A stretch of 64,000 nt of DNA from Erythrobacter aurantius (GTDB lineage: Bacteria > Pseudomonadota > Alphaproteobacteria > Sphingomonadales > Sphingomonadaceae). The stretch is from positions 2,876,001 to 2,940,000 of the forward strand of contig NZ_CP090949.1 in the NCBI RefSeq assembly GCF_023823125.1, written 5' to 3'. Both the position numbers and the translations under genes were made by a program. Below the pieces are notes generated by a model. It saw only the letters and a program-made list of their open reading frames with translations. It made no database searches and was not told the origin of the DNA. Below are positions 7,911 through 16,409 of this stretch, one piece after another (position 1 is the stretch's first letter; each line of letters begins with the position of its first letter).

Positions 7911-9595
7911 ACGCCGGGGACGCCCCGACACCCTTTGACGACGCGCTGCTCGCCGCAAAGCTTTTCATCCGCTCCCCTTTGACATTCGGCGGCATGGTGC
8001 TGCGCGGATCAAGCCCGGCGCGCGATGCCTTGGTGCAGGCGCTGGGCGAGGCAATGCCGTGCCGCAAGATGCCCGGCCATGTCGATGACGAACGCTTGCT
8101 GGGCGGGATCGACATCGCCGCCAGCCTTGCCGCGGGAAAGCCGGTGGAGATGCGCGGTCTGCTGGCCGAAGCGGTCGGCGGCGCGCTGATCGTGCCGATG
8201 GCCGAACGGCTGAACGAGGCGGTGGCCGGACGGCTGGCGCAGGCGCTGGACGACAGGCAGGTGGCGCTGATCCTGCTCGACGACGGAATAGAGCCTGATG
8301 ACGCGCCGCCACCGTCGATCACCGAGCGGCTGGCGTTCCACTGCGATCTGGGCCAGTCCCGCGAATGGGAGGCGCCTTCGCTGAACGCTGGCAGTGGCAA
8401 TACCGCACCGCTGTGCGACGATGATTTGAATGCCTTGGCAGCGACGGCCGCGGCACTGGGCGTGCAATCGCTGCGCCCGCTGATCTTCGCCAGCGAGGCG
8501 GCCCGCGTCCATGCAGCCATGTCAGGCCGGAACACCGCCGAGCGGACCGATCTAGAAGCCGGCGCGCGGCTGGTGCTTGCCCCGCGCGCCACGCAATTGC
8601 CGCCGATGGAGCAAGAGCCGGAACCAGATGAGCAGGAGGAACCACCCCCTCCCCCGCCCGACAGCAACGACACGCCATCCGACAGCGAACAGCAGCCCAG
8701 CGAGCAGGAACTGAAAGACCTGATCGTCGAAGCCGCGCTTGCTTCGATCCCGCCCGACCTGCTGGAGCAACTCGCCAAGGGCAATGCCCCCAAGCGCGCG
8801 GGCGCAAGCGGTTCGGGGCAAAAGCGCAAGTCCGGTCTGCGCGGAAAGCCGCTGGGTGCGCGTCCGGGAATGCCGCGCGGGGGCGCGCGACTGGCGCTGA
8901 TCGACACCCTGCGTGCTGCCGTCCCATGGCAAGGCGTGCGCCGCCGTGAAGCGGGTGCGGATGCCGACGCGCCAATCCTGATGCGCAAGGAAGACCTGCG
9001 CATTCGCCGTTTCGAAGAGAAAGCCGCGCGCGTCACCATCTTCACCGTCGACGCCTCCGGCTCCGCCGCCGCAGCACGGCTGGCGGAGGCAAAGGGCGCG
9101 GTCGAACTGATGCTGTCGCAGGCCTATGTCACCCGCAGCGAGGTCGCGCTGATCGCGTTTCGCGGCGAAACCGCCGAGATGATCCTGCCGCCCACCCGCT
9201 CGCTTACGCGGGCCAAGCGTGCTCTTGCCGAACTGCCCGGCGGAGGCGGCACTCCGCTGGCGATGGGGCTCAACGCTGCGCGTGAAGTGGCGCATGCGGT
9301 ACGCGGCAAGGGACGCACACCCAGCCTCGTGATCCTGACCGATGGGCGAGCCAATCTCGATGCGAAAGGCCAACCCGGACGCCAGCAAGCGCGCGAGGAT
9401 GCCGAAGCCGCTGCGAAGGCTATTGCGCGGGACGGGATCGACGCGCTGGTGGTGGACATCTCGGCAAGGCCGGGGCCTGAAGGTCAGGCGCTTGCCACCG
9501 CTATGCTGGCGCGGTTCCTCGCCCTGCCCCGCGCCGATGCCAAGGCGCTGCATCAGGCGATCTCTACCGTGCAATCGCAACCGGTTCCGGCATGA
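7907..9595 (+). CDS. bchD: Magnesium chelatase subunit D
   Basis: BchD is the scaffold linking the BchI hexamer to BchH. From a GTG start at 7907, overlapping the bchI stop, it has 562 residues, the usual length. The N-terminal AAA-like domain has lost the Walker A lysine motif, as expected for this subunit. An acidic proline-rich linker follows (EQEEPPPPPPDSND, about residues 242-255). The C-terminal von Willebrand A domain carries the MIDAS motif DASGS near residue 382 and a later ILTDGRANLD loop. A longer frame extends upstream within bchI but is rejected because the domain begins at the GTG. Confidence 0.96.
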   Translation: MNAGDAPTPFDDALLAAKLFIRSPLTFGGMVLRGSSPARDALVQALGEAMPCRKMPGHVDDERLLGGIDIAASLAAGKPVEMRGLLAEAVGGALIVPMAERLNEAVAGRLAQALDDRQVALILLDDGIEPDDAPPPSITERLAFHCDLGQSREWEAPSLNAGSGNTAPLCDDDLNALAATAAALGVQSLRPLIFASEAARVHAAMSGRNTAERTDLEAGARLVLAPRATQLPPMEQEPEPDEQEEPPPPPPDSNDTPSDSEQQPSEQELKDLIVEAALASIPPDLLEQLAKGNAPKRAGASGSGQKRKSGLRGKPLGARPGMPRGGARLALIDTLRAAVPWQGVRRREAGADADAPILMRKEDLRIRRFEEKAARVTIFTVDASGSAAAARLAEAKGAVELMLSQAYVTRSEVALIAFRGETAEMILPPTRSLTRAKRALAELPGGGGTPLAMGLNAAREVAHAVRGKGRTPSLVILTDGRANLDAKGQPGRQQAREDAEAAAKAIARDGIDALVVDISARPGPEGQALATAMLARFLALPRADAKALHQAISTVQSQPVPA

Positions 9596-10485
9596 GCCGC
9601 CCGCTCGACTGGAACCGCGAAGGCCGTATCTGGCCTCACCGCGACGCCAGCCGCTTTGTCCCGGTGGGCGGAGCAACATGGCATGTGCAGGAAATGGGCG
9701 AAGCGGGCAGTCCACGCCTGCTGCTGCTGCACGGAACGGGCGCTTCGGTGCATTCATGGCGCGGGCTGATGCCGATGCTGGCGCCGCAGTTTCAACTGCT
9801 GGCCCCCGATCTGCCGCGCCATGCCTTCACCACCGGACACCGGCCCGACGACATGTCTCTGCCACGCATGGCCGCATCGCTGCAGCGCCTGCTGGATCAG
9901 ACCGGGTTCCAGCCTGACATTATCGCGGGCCATTCCGCCGGAGCGGCGCTGGCGCTGCAACTGGCGCTCGATCACGGGTTCAAAGGGCCGATCATCGGGC
10001 TGAATTCGGCGCTCCGCCCTTTCCCCGGCCCGGCTTCGCAACTGTTCCCCGCGCTTGCCAAGCTGCTGTTCGTCAATCCCTTCGTGCCGCGCCTGTTTTC
10101 TGCCGCCGCCAGCTTTGGCAGCGAAGGCGAACGCTTCATCTACCGCTCCACCGCATCGCACATCGATGCCGAGGGGCTGGCCTGTTATTCGACGCTGCTG
10201 AAAAACCCGCACCATACCAAAGGCGCGCTGGCGATGATGGCGAACTGGGATTTGCCGACGCTGCAAACCAGGATGCACGAAGTCGCCAATCCGGTGCTGC
10301 TGGTGCATTCGGACAGGGATGCGACGATCCCGCTCGAATGGGCGCGCGAGGCGCATGCCAACCTGCCGACTTCGCAGCTTGAAGTCCTGCACCGGCTCGG
10401 CCACCTTGCGCATGAGGAAGCGCCCGAAAAGGCCGCAAGACTGATTGAGGATCTGGCCGCGCAATATCTTACGCCCGCCGCCTGA
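9592..10485 (+). CDS. bchO: Alpha/beta hydrolase BchO
   Basis: BchO is a 297-residue alpha/beta hydrolase found in Mg-chelatase operons of purple bacteria. Its exact reaction is not settled, and it is named by position and family. The nucleophile elbow GHSAGAAL (Ser about 115), an oxyanion strand LLLLHGTGAS, an acid in LVHSDRDATIP and a C-terminal His in RLGHLAHEE make a plausible catalytic triad. The start overlaps the bchD stop (ATGA), indicating translational coupling. Confidence 0.93.
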   Translation: MSRPLDWNREGRIWPHRDASRFVPVGGATWHVQEMGEAGSPRLLLLHGTGASVHSWRGLMPMLAPQFQLLAPDLPRHAFTTGHRPDDMSLPRMAASLQRLLDQTGFQPDIIAGHSAGAALALQLALDHGFKGPIIGLNSALRPFPGPASQLFPALAKLLFVNPFVPRLFSAAASFGSEGERFIYRSTASHIDAEGLACYSTLLKNPHHTKGALAMMANWDLPTLQTRMHEVANPVLLVHSDRDATIPLEWAREAHANLPTSQLEVLHRLGHLAHEEAPEKAARLIEDLAAQYLTPAA

Positions 10486-10498
10486 AACGGAGAACGCC

Positions 10499-10660
10499 AT
10501 GCAGAATTACGGCTGGATCGAACTGGTGTTCTTCTATGGCATCGCGCTGGGCTTTGGCCTTTGGCAATGGCTCAAGATGCGGCGCGAGGTGAAGGAAATC
10601 CGCGCCCGCCGTGCAGCCGAAGAAGCGGCCAAGAAGGCGGAAGCTTCAGAGGAGAACTAG
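10499..10660 (+). CDS. 53-residue single-pass membrane protein, unknown
   Basis: This short gene follows bchO by 13 bases, with ribosome-binding sequence GGAGA just ahead of the ATG. The product has one hydrophobic segment (about residues 6-23, IELVFFYGIALGFGLWQW), then a strongly charged Ala/Lys/Glu/Arg helix likely to form a cytoplasmic coiled coil. It ends one base before the convergent crtC stop. No family is recognised. The operon position suggests a role linked to Mg-chelatase or pigment-protein assembly, but that is inference. Confidence 0.75.
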   Translation: MQNYGWIELVFFYGIALGFGLWQWLKMRREVKEIRARRAAEEAAKKAEASEEN

Positions 10661-10661
10661 T

Positions 10662-11576
10662 CTACTTCGCGCTTTGTCTGGGCATCCGGAACGGCAGCAT
10701 GAATTGCACCACCGGGGATGCGAAGCGCCGCATGTCGAGGCTTTCCTGCACCGCCACGACTTCCTCGCCATAGAGTTTGGACGCTAGCTCGCTACGGGCG
10801 TAAAACGGCGTGTCCTCCCACGTCTTGCGCACATGGGCGACGCCGATTTCCGAACGGGTGCGCCGTTCCACCTGCCATTTGCTGCGCGGCAGTGGGGCGA
10901 TTGCCGGAAGATCGACTTCGACGGGGATTGCCTCACGATCAAACCGGATCGCGCTGGCAAACACCGAGCCGTCACCCCGTTCGCCTTCGTAACAGACCAC
11001 CGCGCCCGATTTCATGTGCGCGCGTGACCAGTGCCAGACGTTGAAACCGCTTTCGAGCGGTTCGCTGCCGCGATTGTGATCGAAATACCCCTCCCCGCTC
11101 CATGAAAGGCCCGGGCGCTGCATCTCCACTTCGATCCGGGCGCGCGGGGCCATGCAATGCCAGATGTGATTATGCGCGGGATCCAGCGCGAAGCTGGCAG
11201 GATTGAGCGCCTCGGGAAACACCCGTACCTTGCCGCACACCCGCCGATGGAACGGATTGAACAGCCGGGTATCGCGTTCCTCGATCTCGATTTCCAGCAT
11301 GGTCCCGTCCCAGCGCACCTGGCTGGTGCCGATGGTCAGCGTCCTTGCATCGCGCGTCACGTCACCGCTCGGGCGCTCGTGCATGACCCAGCGATGATCC
11401 GGGCCATAAAGCGCGACATTGAGCGAGCAGTGATCCAGCGGATCGTGCCGCCCGCTGCGCTTGTAATAGGGCGAGAAAACGCTGCCCAGAAAGGCGATGA
11501 TTGTCAGCCCGTGGCGCCCGTCCGCGCTGATCGCATCGATGTACCACCAGCTGTAGCCACCCGGCTCGATAGCCAT
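10662..11576 (-). CDS. crtC: Carotenoid 1,2-hydratase (hydroxyneurosporene synthase)
   Basis: CrtC hydrates the C-1,2 double bond of acyclic carotenoids in the spheroidene/spirilloxanthin pathway. The recognisable N-terminal stretch is GGYSWWYIDAISADGRHGL, followed by IAFLGSVFSPYYKRSG, DHCSLNVALYG and the later W-S-G-E-G-Y-F-D-H-N-R-G-S-E-P block typical of the family. Starting from Met at 11576 gives 304 residues; the open frame continues upstream without a better start. The first 73 bases overlap the 3' end of crtD, which may couple translation. Transcription is opposite to bchO and crtF. Confidence 0.93.
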   Translation of the reverse strand: MAIEPGGYSWWYIDAISADGRHGLTIIAFLGSVFSPYYKRSGRHDPLDHCSLNVALYGPDHRWVMHERPSGDVTRDARTLTIGTSQVRWDGTMLEIEIEERDTRLFNPFHRRVCGKVRVFPEALNPASFALDPAHNHIWHCMAPRARIEVEMQRPGLSWSGEGYFDHNRGSEPLESGFNVWHWSRAHMKSGAVVCYEGERGDGSVFASAIRFDREAIPVEVDLPAIAPLPRSKWQVERRTRSEIGVAHVRKTWEDTPFYARSELASKLYGEEVVAVQESLDMRRFASPVVQFMLPFRMPRQSAK

Positions 11577-13090
11577 GTCGAACTTAGGTCCGCGTGTACC
11601 TTTTTCGCCGCGAGCAGCCCGGACAAGGCGGCCATCGGGACCCCTGCCGAGGGATGGGTCGCCCCGCCCGCGCAATAAAGTCCCGGCATCCGCGTGCGCG
11701 GCCCCTGCCTCAGGAATGATGCCGCCGAGCCGTGCGACGCTCTGCCATAAAGGGCGCCGCCCGTTGCCGGGAACAGGCGCTCCCACTCGGCTGGGCTCGC
11801 CACCTGATGCGGCATCCCGTCTTCCAACGTCAGCCCGCATCGCACGAGCGTCGCCTTCATCTCTTGCGTGCATTGCTCGATCTCCTCTGGTGGCCAGGAA
11901 TGGGTGTCGCCGTTGGCGGGCGCGTTGACGATGATCTGGATGCGCTCGCGCCGCCCTTGCGCGATGGAGGCGCTTTCGCCCGGAAAGCCGCCGCGATGGC
12001 CGGGCCGGTCCTGAGCGCAGATGTAGACGGACGGTTCGCCGGGCCGGTGACCGGCGGCGATCTCGTCGAATTCGCGGCGGTAATCGCGCGAGAAGAAGAC
12101 GTTGTGATGGGTCAGGTCAAAGCCGGAGGTGCGCGCATGGGCAAACCACACCAGTGCCGAGAGCGATCGCTTGTCCGGCGGCAATGCGGGAACCGCCCGG
12201 CCCGCCTCCAATCCGAACTTTCCGGTGGCAAGCGCGTTGGGATCGGCGTTGCAGATTACCGCATCGGCAGTGATGCGATCACCATTGGCGAGCCGCACGC
12301 CTGTCACCCCGCGCCCGCGCTCAGACAGGATTTCGGCAACCGCCGTACCCATGCGGAATTGCACGCCCTTGGCCTGCGCCACATCGCGCAGCGCCTCCGC
12401 CAGAGCGTGAATGCCGCCATCGATCAGCCACACCCCGGTCGCCTCGACATGGGCGATCAGCATCAGCGTCGCGGGCGCGGCGAAGGGCGAAGACCCGCAA
12501 TAGGTGGCGTATCGGCCAAACAATTGTTGCAGGCGCGGATCGGGGAAGAACCCGCCGAGCGCTTTCCACATGTTCTGGTGCGGGCGCATCGCGGCGAAGG
12601 CATCCAGCCGCCAAAGTCCGATGCGCCAGAGTAGCGGCAACGGGCTTGAGACATTGTCGCCGCGCATCATCGGTTCGTTCAGCACGTCGTACATCTTGCG
12701 CGTGACGTTGCGGAAATCGCGGTAGCCGCGCGCCGCATCCGCTCCGGCGAAATCGCCGATGGCGTCCTCGCTGCGGAGCGGATCGGCGAACAGGTCGAGC
12801 CGTTCGTCCTCGCTCCAAGTATGGCGCGCGATCACTTCGGCGCGACGGATGCGGACGTGATCGTCCAGCCGCGCCCCGCATTCCTTGAAAATCCCGTCGA
12901 ACACGTCGCGCATGGTGAAGACCGTGGGGCCGGCATCGACCGGATGGCCGTCGATCAAGACCCGCCGGGCCTTGCCTCCGACGTCCTGTTCCTTCTCGAT
13001 CACGGTGACATCGTAACCGCGCGCGGCCAGCCGGGCGGCGCTGGCAAGCCCGCCCATTCCTGCTCCGATCACGACTACATGGCCGCCCAT
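11504..13090 (-). CDS. crtD: Methoxyneurosporene (1-hydroxycarotenoid 3,4-) desaturase
   Basis: CrtD introduces the 3,4 double bond into 1-hydroxy acyclic carotenoids after CrtC. It is an FAD-dependent phytoene-desaturase-family enzyme: the dinucleotide fold VVIGAGMGGLASAARLAARGYDVTVIEKE opens the protein, and a C-terminal FAD motif GLYCAGGATHPSAGVPMAALSG closes it. At 528 residues it is somewhat longer than relatives because about 27 Ser/Thr/Arg-rich residues follow the conserved end; that tail lies over the crtC start. A PpsR-type site sits 88 bases upstream, shared with crtF. Confidence 0.94.
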   Translation of the reverse strand: MGGHVVVIGAGMGGLASAARLAARGYDVTVIEKEQDVGGKARRVLIDGHPVDAGPTVFTMRDVFDGIFKECGARLDDHVRIRRAEVIARHTWSEDERLDLFADPLRSEDAIGDFAGADAARGYRDFRNVTRKMYDVLNEPMMRGDNVSSPLPLLWRIGLWRLDAFAAMRPHQNMWKALGGFFPDPRLQQLFGRYATYCGSSPFAAPATLMLIAHVEATGVWLIDGGIHALAEALRDVAQAKGVQFRMGTAVAEILSERGRGVTGVRLANGDRITADAVICNADPNALATGKFGLEAGRAVPALPPDKRSLSALVWFAHARTSGFDLTHHNVFFSRDYRREFDEIAAGHRPGEPSVYICAQDRPGHRGGFPGESASIAQGRRERIQIIVNAPANGDTHSWPPEEIEQCTQEMKATLVRCGLTLEDGMPHQVASPAEWERLFPATGGALYGRASHGSAASFLRQGPRTRMPGLYCAGGATHPSAGVPMAALSGLLAAKKVHADLSSTWLSSRVATAGGTSMRSARTGATG

Positions 13091-13177
13091 TCACCCTCAC
13101 CCGTCAGCTTCTGCGGGGGGTCGCGCGCCAGTCAGGAACGCGAGTCCCGACAATATCATTGACCTTACTGTAGCATC

Positions 13178-13195
13178 TGTCCAATCATTTGGACA
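13178..13195. promoter_or_regulatory. PpsR/CrtJ site between crtD and crtF
   Basis: TGTCCAATCATTTGGACA matches TGT-N12-ACA exactly and is a near-perfect dyad (TGTCCAA/TTGGACA around four bases). It lies between divergent crtD and crtF, 27 bases before the crtF start. The known consensus and the presence of ppsR in the cluster make aerobic or light-responsive repression of both genes the likely role. Confidence 0.85.
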
Positions 13196-13221
13196 TAAAG
13201 AGTGTCAAACAGGGATCACGC

Positions 13222-14352
13222 ATGGCGAACGAAGCTCGAAAATCATTGCGCGTGCGCTATGTGGCGCGGCGCAATGCCGTCTTTGCCGATCCCGGATTTC
13301 AATATTGGGCGGCGAAGCTGCCGCTGATCAATCGCATCGCCCGCAGCCGTGCCGGCAACGCCTTCGACCTGGTGGCAGGCTTCACCTATTCGCAGACGTT
13401 GCGCGCCTGTGTCGAAAGCGGGCTGTTCGATGTGCTTCAGGACGGCCCTGTCGGCCATCAGGAGGTAGCCGCGAGGATTGATCTCAGTCCGGACGCGGCG
13501 CTCACCCTGCTTCGTGCGGCGCGGGCGCTGCGCCTGTCGGAGGAACCGGAGCCGGACGGGTGGATGCTGGGCGAACAGGGCGCGGTGCTGGCGGCGGACA
13601 AGGGAGCGCAGGCGATGGTGCGCCATCACCAGCTGCTTTACCGCGATCTGGCCGATCCGATGGAACTGCTGCGCCGGGATCGCAAGGAACCCACCGCCCT
13701 TTCACGCTACTGGTCCTATGCCGGAGCCTTGCACGGTGCGGCGGAGCGCGGGGAACAAACCGCCGAATATTCCGAGCTGATGGCGGCATCGCAGCATTTC
13801 GTCGCGGATCAGGTGCTTGCCAGTTTCCGCTTCCCTGCGCGGGCGCGGTTGCTGGATGTGGGCGGCGGGCACGGCGCGTTTCTGAGGCGCATGGGAGAGG
13901 CCAACCCCGGCCTCCACCTCGGCCTGTTCGACCTGCCCGAAGTAGCGCAGGCAGGCGAGCAAGTGCTGGCGGACGCATTCGGCCCAGAGCGGGTGAGCGC
14001 GCATCCGGGCAATTTCTTTGAAGACCCGATTCCCGGCGGATACGACATCGTCTCGCTTGTCCGGATACTGCACGATCATGATGACGGCCCTGCGGCGGCC
14101 CTGCTCGCCAATATCCACAGGAGCCTGAAGCCCGGCGCACGTCTGCTGATAGCGGAACCGATGGCCTGCGTACCCGGCGCGGAAGGCATGGGAGAGGCGT
14201 TCTTCGGCTTCTACCTCTGGGCGATGGGATCCGGCCGCCCCCGCAGCGGGGAGGAAATCGCCCGCATGTGCCGCAAGGCGGGTTTTGCCCGAACTCAATC
14301 CATCGCAACCCCGCAACCGGTCAACGCAAGCATGATTGTCGCTTTCGCTTGA
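13222..14352 (+). CDS. crtF: Hydroxyneurosporene O-methyltransferase
   Basis: CrtF methylates the tertiary hydroxyl made by CrtC, using S-adenosylmethionine. The protein has an N-terminal winged-helix dimerisation domain (about residues 45-110) and a class I methyltransferase domain with motif I LLDVGGGHGAF and the post-motif DLPEV. ATG 13222 is preferred over a TTG 33 bases upstream, because the TTG lies inside the PpsR site and lacks a ribosome-binding site. It gives 376 residues. crtF leads toward bchC, but a separate PpsR-flanked promoter lies in the gap. Confidence 0.93.
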   Translation: MANEARKSLRVRYVARRNAVFADPGFQYWAAKLPLINRIARSRAGNAFDLVAGFTYSQTLRACVESGLFDVLQDGPVGHQEVAARIDLSPDAALTLLRAARALRLSEEPEPDGWMLGEQGAVLAADKGAQAMVRHHQLLYRDLADPMELLRRDRKEPTALSRYWSYAGALHGAAERGEQTAEYSELMAASQHFVADQVLASFRFPARARLLDVGGGHGAFLRRMGEANPGLHLGLFDLPEVAQAGEQVLADAFGPERVSAHPGNFFEDPIPGGYDIVSLVRILHDHDDGPAAALLANIHRSLKPGARLLIAEPMACVPGAEGMGEAFFGFYLWAMGSGRPRSGEEIARMCRKAGFARTQSIATPQPVNASMIVAFA

Positions 14353-14360
14353 AAACAAAG

Positions 14361-14378
14361 TGTCTGCTTTGGTTGACA
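14361..14378. promoter_or_regulatory. PpsR/CrtJ site and -35 element upstream of bchC
   Basis: TGTCTGCTTTGGTTGACA matches TGT-N12-ACA exactly, 107 bases before the bchC start. Its last six bases, TTGACA (14373-14378), read as a perfect sigma70 -35 hexamer. The -10 region after 17 bases (TAGCAA) is weak. Bound PpsR would cover the -35, a direct repression geometry. Confidence 0.85.
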
Positions 14379-14433
14379 CTTGATAGTGTAAAGCGTAGCA
14401 AACGTTGTGAGGGATCATCTTTTGGCCACTGCA

Positions 14434-14450
14434 CGAGTCGCTTCGACTCG
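14434..14450 (+). other. Stem-loop in the bchC leader
   Basis: CGAGTCG-CTT-CGACTCG is a perfect 7-base-pair stem with a 3-base loop, about 35 bases before the bchC start and downstream of the presumed promoter. There is no U-tract, so it is not a simple terminator; an mRNA-stability or leader function is possible. Confidence 0.4.
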
Positions 14451-14484
14451 CACTTGCAGGGGTCCGGGGCGAATTGAGGCGAGG

Positions 14485-15423
14485 ATGATGAACACTCTGG
14501 CAGTGATACTTGAAGGACCTGAGCGCCTCGCGCTTCAGTCCCTCGAGTTGAATCCTGCCGGTGAGGGCGATGTGATCGTCGAAATCGTCTGGAGCGGCAT
14601 CAGCAGCGGAACGGAAAAACTCCTTTGGAGCGGGCAAATGCCCAGCTTTCCGGGGATGGGGTACCCGCTGGTGCCCGGTTACGAGTCAGTCGGAAGGATC
14701 GTCGACGCAGGCTCGAACGCGCGTGGCCGGATTGGCGACTGGGTCTTCGTACCCGGTGCAAACTGCTATTCCGGCGCGCGCGGACTGTTTGGCGGGACGG
14801 CAGCCCGCGTGATCGTGCCATCGGCACGCGCCCTGCCGATACCCGAAAGGCTGGGAGCCGATGGCGTGCTGTGCGCGCTCGCGGCCACCGCCTATCACGC
14901 GATCGCTGGCGGTCCTCTGCCCGATCTCATCATCGGACATGGCGTTCTGGGCCGATTGCTGGCGCGGATTACCATGGCGCTGGGCGCACCTGCTCCAACG
15001 GTCTGGGAAACCAGCGAAAAACGCCGCGATGGCGCAACCGGTTATGCGGTGATCGCTCCAGATGCGGACGAACGGCGCGACTATGCCTCGATCTGCGATG
15101 CCAGCGGCGATGCCGACATTTTCGACGAATTGATCGGACGGCTTGCCAAGGGCGGGGAAATCACCCTCGCAGGGTTTTACGCCAGCCGCATCAATTTCGC
15201 TTTCCCGCCCGCTTTCATGAAGGAGGCGCGCCTGCGCGTCGCGGCGGAATGGCAACCCGGCGATCTGGCGGCGACCCGCGCGCTGATCGAAGACGGAAAA
15301 CTCGATCTCGACGGTCTGATTTCGAACCGCAGACCCGCGACGGAAGCGCTTGATGCCTATCCGCAGGCCTTCACCGATCCGGATTGTCTTAAAATGGTTC
15401 TCGAATGGAGGGACGCGGCATGA
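14485..15423 (+). CDS. bchC: 3-hydroxyethyl bacteriochlorophyllide a dehydrogenase
   Basis: BchC oxidises the C3 hydroxyethyl group to the acetyl group of bacteriochlorophyllide a with NAD. The 312-residue protein is a medium-chain dehydrogenase-like enzyme: SGISSGTEKLLWSG and MGYPLVPGYESVGRI near the N-terminus, then a Rossmann domain (LIIGHGVLGRLLARI). The start at 14485 has GAGGCGAGG directly upstream; a second ATG follows in frame at 14488. An apparent upstream extension in the same frame is rejected as leader. The gene overlaps bchX by ATGA, starting the bchCXYZ set. Confidence 0.95.
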   Translation: MMNTLAVILEGPERLALQSLELNPAGEGDVIVEIVWSGISSGTEKLLWSGQMPSFPGMGYPLVPGYESVGRIVDAGSNARGRIGDWVFVPGANCYSGARGLFGGTAARVIVPSARALPIPERLGADGVLCALAATAYHAIAGGPLPDLIIGHGVLGRLLARITMALGAPAPTVWETSEKRRDGATGYAVIAPDADERRDYASICDASGDADIFDELIGRLAKGGEITLAGFYASRINFAFPPAFMKEARLRVAAEWQPGDLAATRALIEDGKLDLDGLISNRRPATEALDAYPQAFTDPDCLKMVLEWRDAA

Positions 15424-16409
15424 GCATCCTTGAATCCCAAGCCGAAGCCCTGCGTGAAGAAGCCGATCACGAGCCCGATCCGGTCCACACCGGAGAGGTG
15501 AAAAGCGAAACCCAGGTCATCGCGATCTATGGCAAGGGCGGATCGGGCAAGAGCTTTGCCCTCTCCAACCTCAGCTATATGATGGCGCAGCAGGGCAAGC
15601 GCGTGCTGCTGATCGGATGCGATCCGAAAAGCGATACCACCAGCCTGCTGTTCGGAGGCAAGAGCTGCCCGACCATCATCGAAACCTCGTCCAAGAAAAA
15701 GCTCGCGGGCGAGGAAGTGACGATCGAAGATGTCTGCTTCCAGCGCGACGGCGTGTTCGCCATGGAACTGGGCGGCCCCGAAGTCGGTCGCGGATGCGGC
15801 GGGCGCGGGATCATCCACGGGTTCGAACTGCTCGAAAAGCTCGGTTTCCACGAATGGGGCTTTGACTACGTCCTGCTCGATTTCCTCGGCGATGTCGTGT
15901 GCGGGGGCTTTGGTCTGCCGATCGCACGCGACATGTGCCAGAAGGTGATCGTTGTCGGATCGAACGATCTGCAATCGCTTTATGTCGCCAACAACGTCTG
16001 CCACGCGGTCGAATATTTCCGCAAGATGGGCGGCAATGTCGGCGTCGCGGGCATGATCGTGAACAAGGACGATGGCACGGGCGAAGCCCAAGCCTTCGCC
16101 GACGCTGTCGGCATTCCCGTGCTCACCGCAATCCCCGCGAACGAGGACATCCGGCGCAAGAGCGCCAATTACCAGATCATCGGAATGCCCGGTGGAGAAT
16201 GGGGCGGCCTTTTCGAAGAGCTCGCCACGAACGTCGCCGAGGCGCCGCCGCGCCAGCCCTCTCCGCTGGACCAGGATGGCTTGCTCGGCTTGTTCAGTCC
16301 CGAAGACACGGGCGGCAATGTCGAACTGATCCCAGCCACCCAGGCCGATATGCGCGGCGGCATATTTGAGGAAAAGCCATCACTGGAGGTCGTCTACGAC
16401 GACATTTGA
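15420..16409 (+). CDS. bchX: Chlorophyllide a reductase iron-sulfur ATPase subunit X
   Basis: BchX is the nitrogenase Fe-protein-like ATPase that feeds electrons to BchYZ in chlorophyllide a oxidoreductase (COR), reducing ring B. The 329-residue sequence has the P-loop YGKGGSGKS, switch region IGCDPKSDTT, and the two conserved [4Fe-4S] cysteine contexts GRGCGGRG and GDVVCGGFG. The C-terminal tail is longer than in BchL. The start overlaps the bchC stop, and the stop shares a base with the bchY start. Confidence 0.97.
   Translation: MSILESQAEALREEADHEPDPVHTGEVKSETQVIAIYGKGGSGKSFALSNLSYMMAQQGKRVLLIGCDPKSDTTSLLFGGKSCPTIIETSSKKKLAGEEVTIEDVCFQRDGVFAMELGGPEVGRGCGGRGIIHGFELLEKLGFHEWGFDYVLLDFLGDVVCGGFGLPIARDMCQKVIVVGSNDLQSLYVANNVCHAVEYFRKMGGNVGVAGMIVNKDDGTGEAQAFADAVGIPVLTAIPANEDIRRKSANYQIIGMPGGEWGGLFEELATNVAEAPPRQPSPLDQDGLLGLFSPEDTGGNVELIPATQADMRGGIFEEKPSLEVVYDDI

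Noticed and set aside
11577..11873. N-terminal extension of crtC to 11873
   Set aside because: It lies wholly over the crtD 3' coding region, is low-complexity Arg/Gly/Ala and CrtC homology begins at about 11576.
13189..13221. TTG start 33 bases upstream for crtF
   Set aside because: It lies within the PpsR site with no ribosome-binding site; ATG 13222 is better placed.
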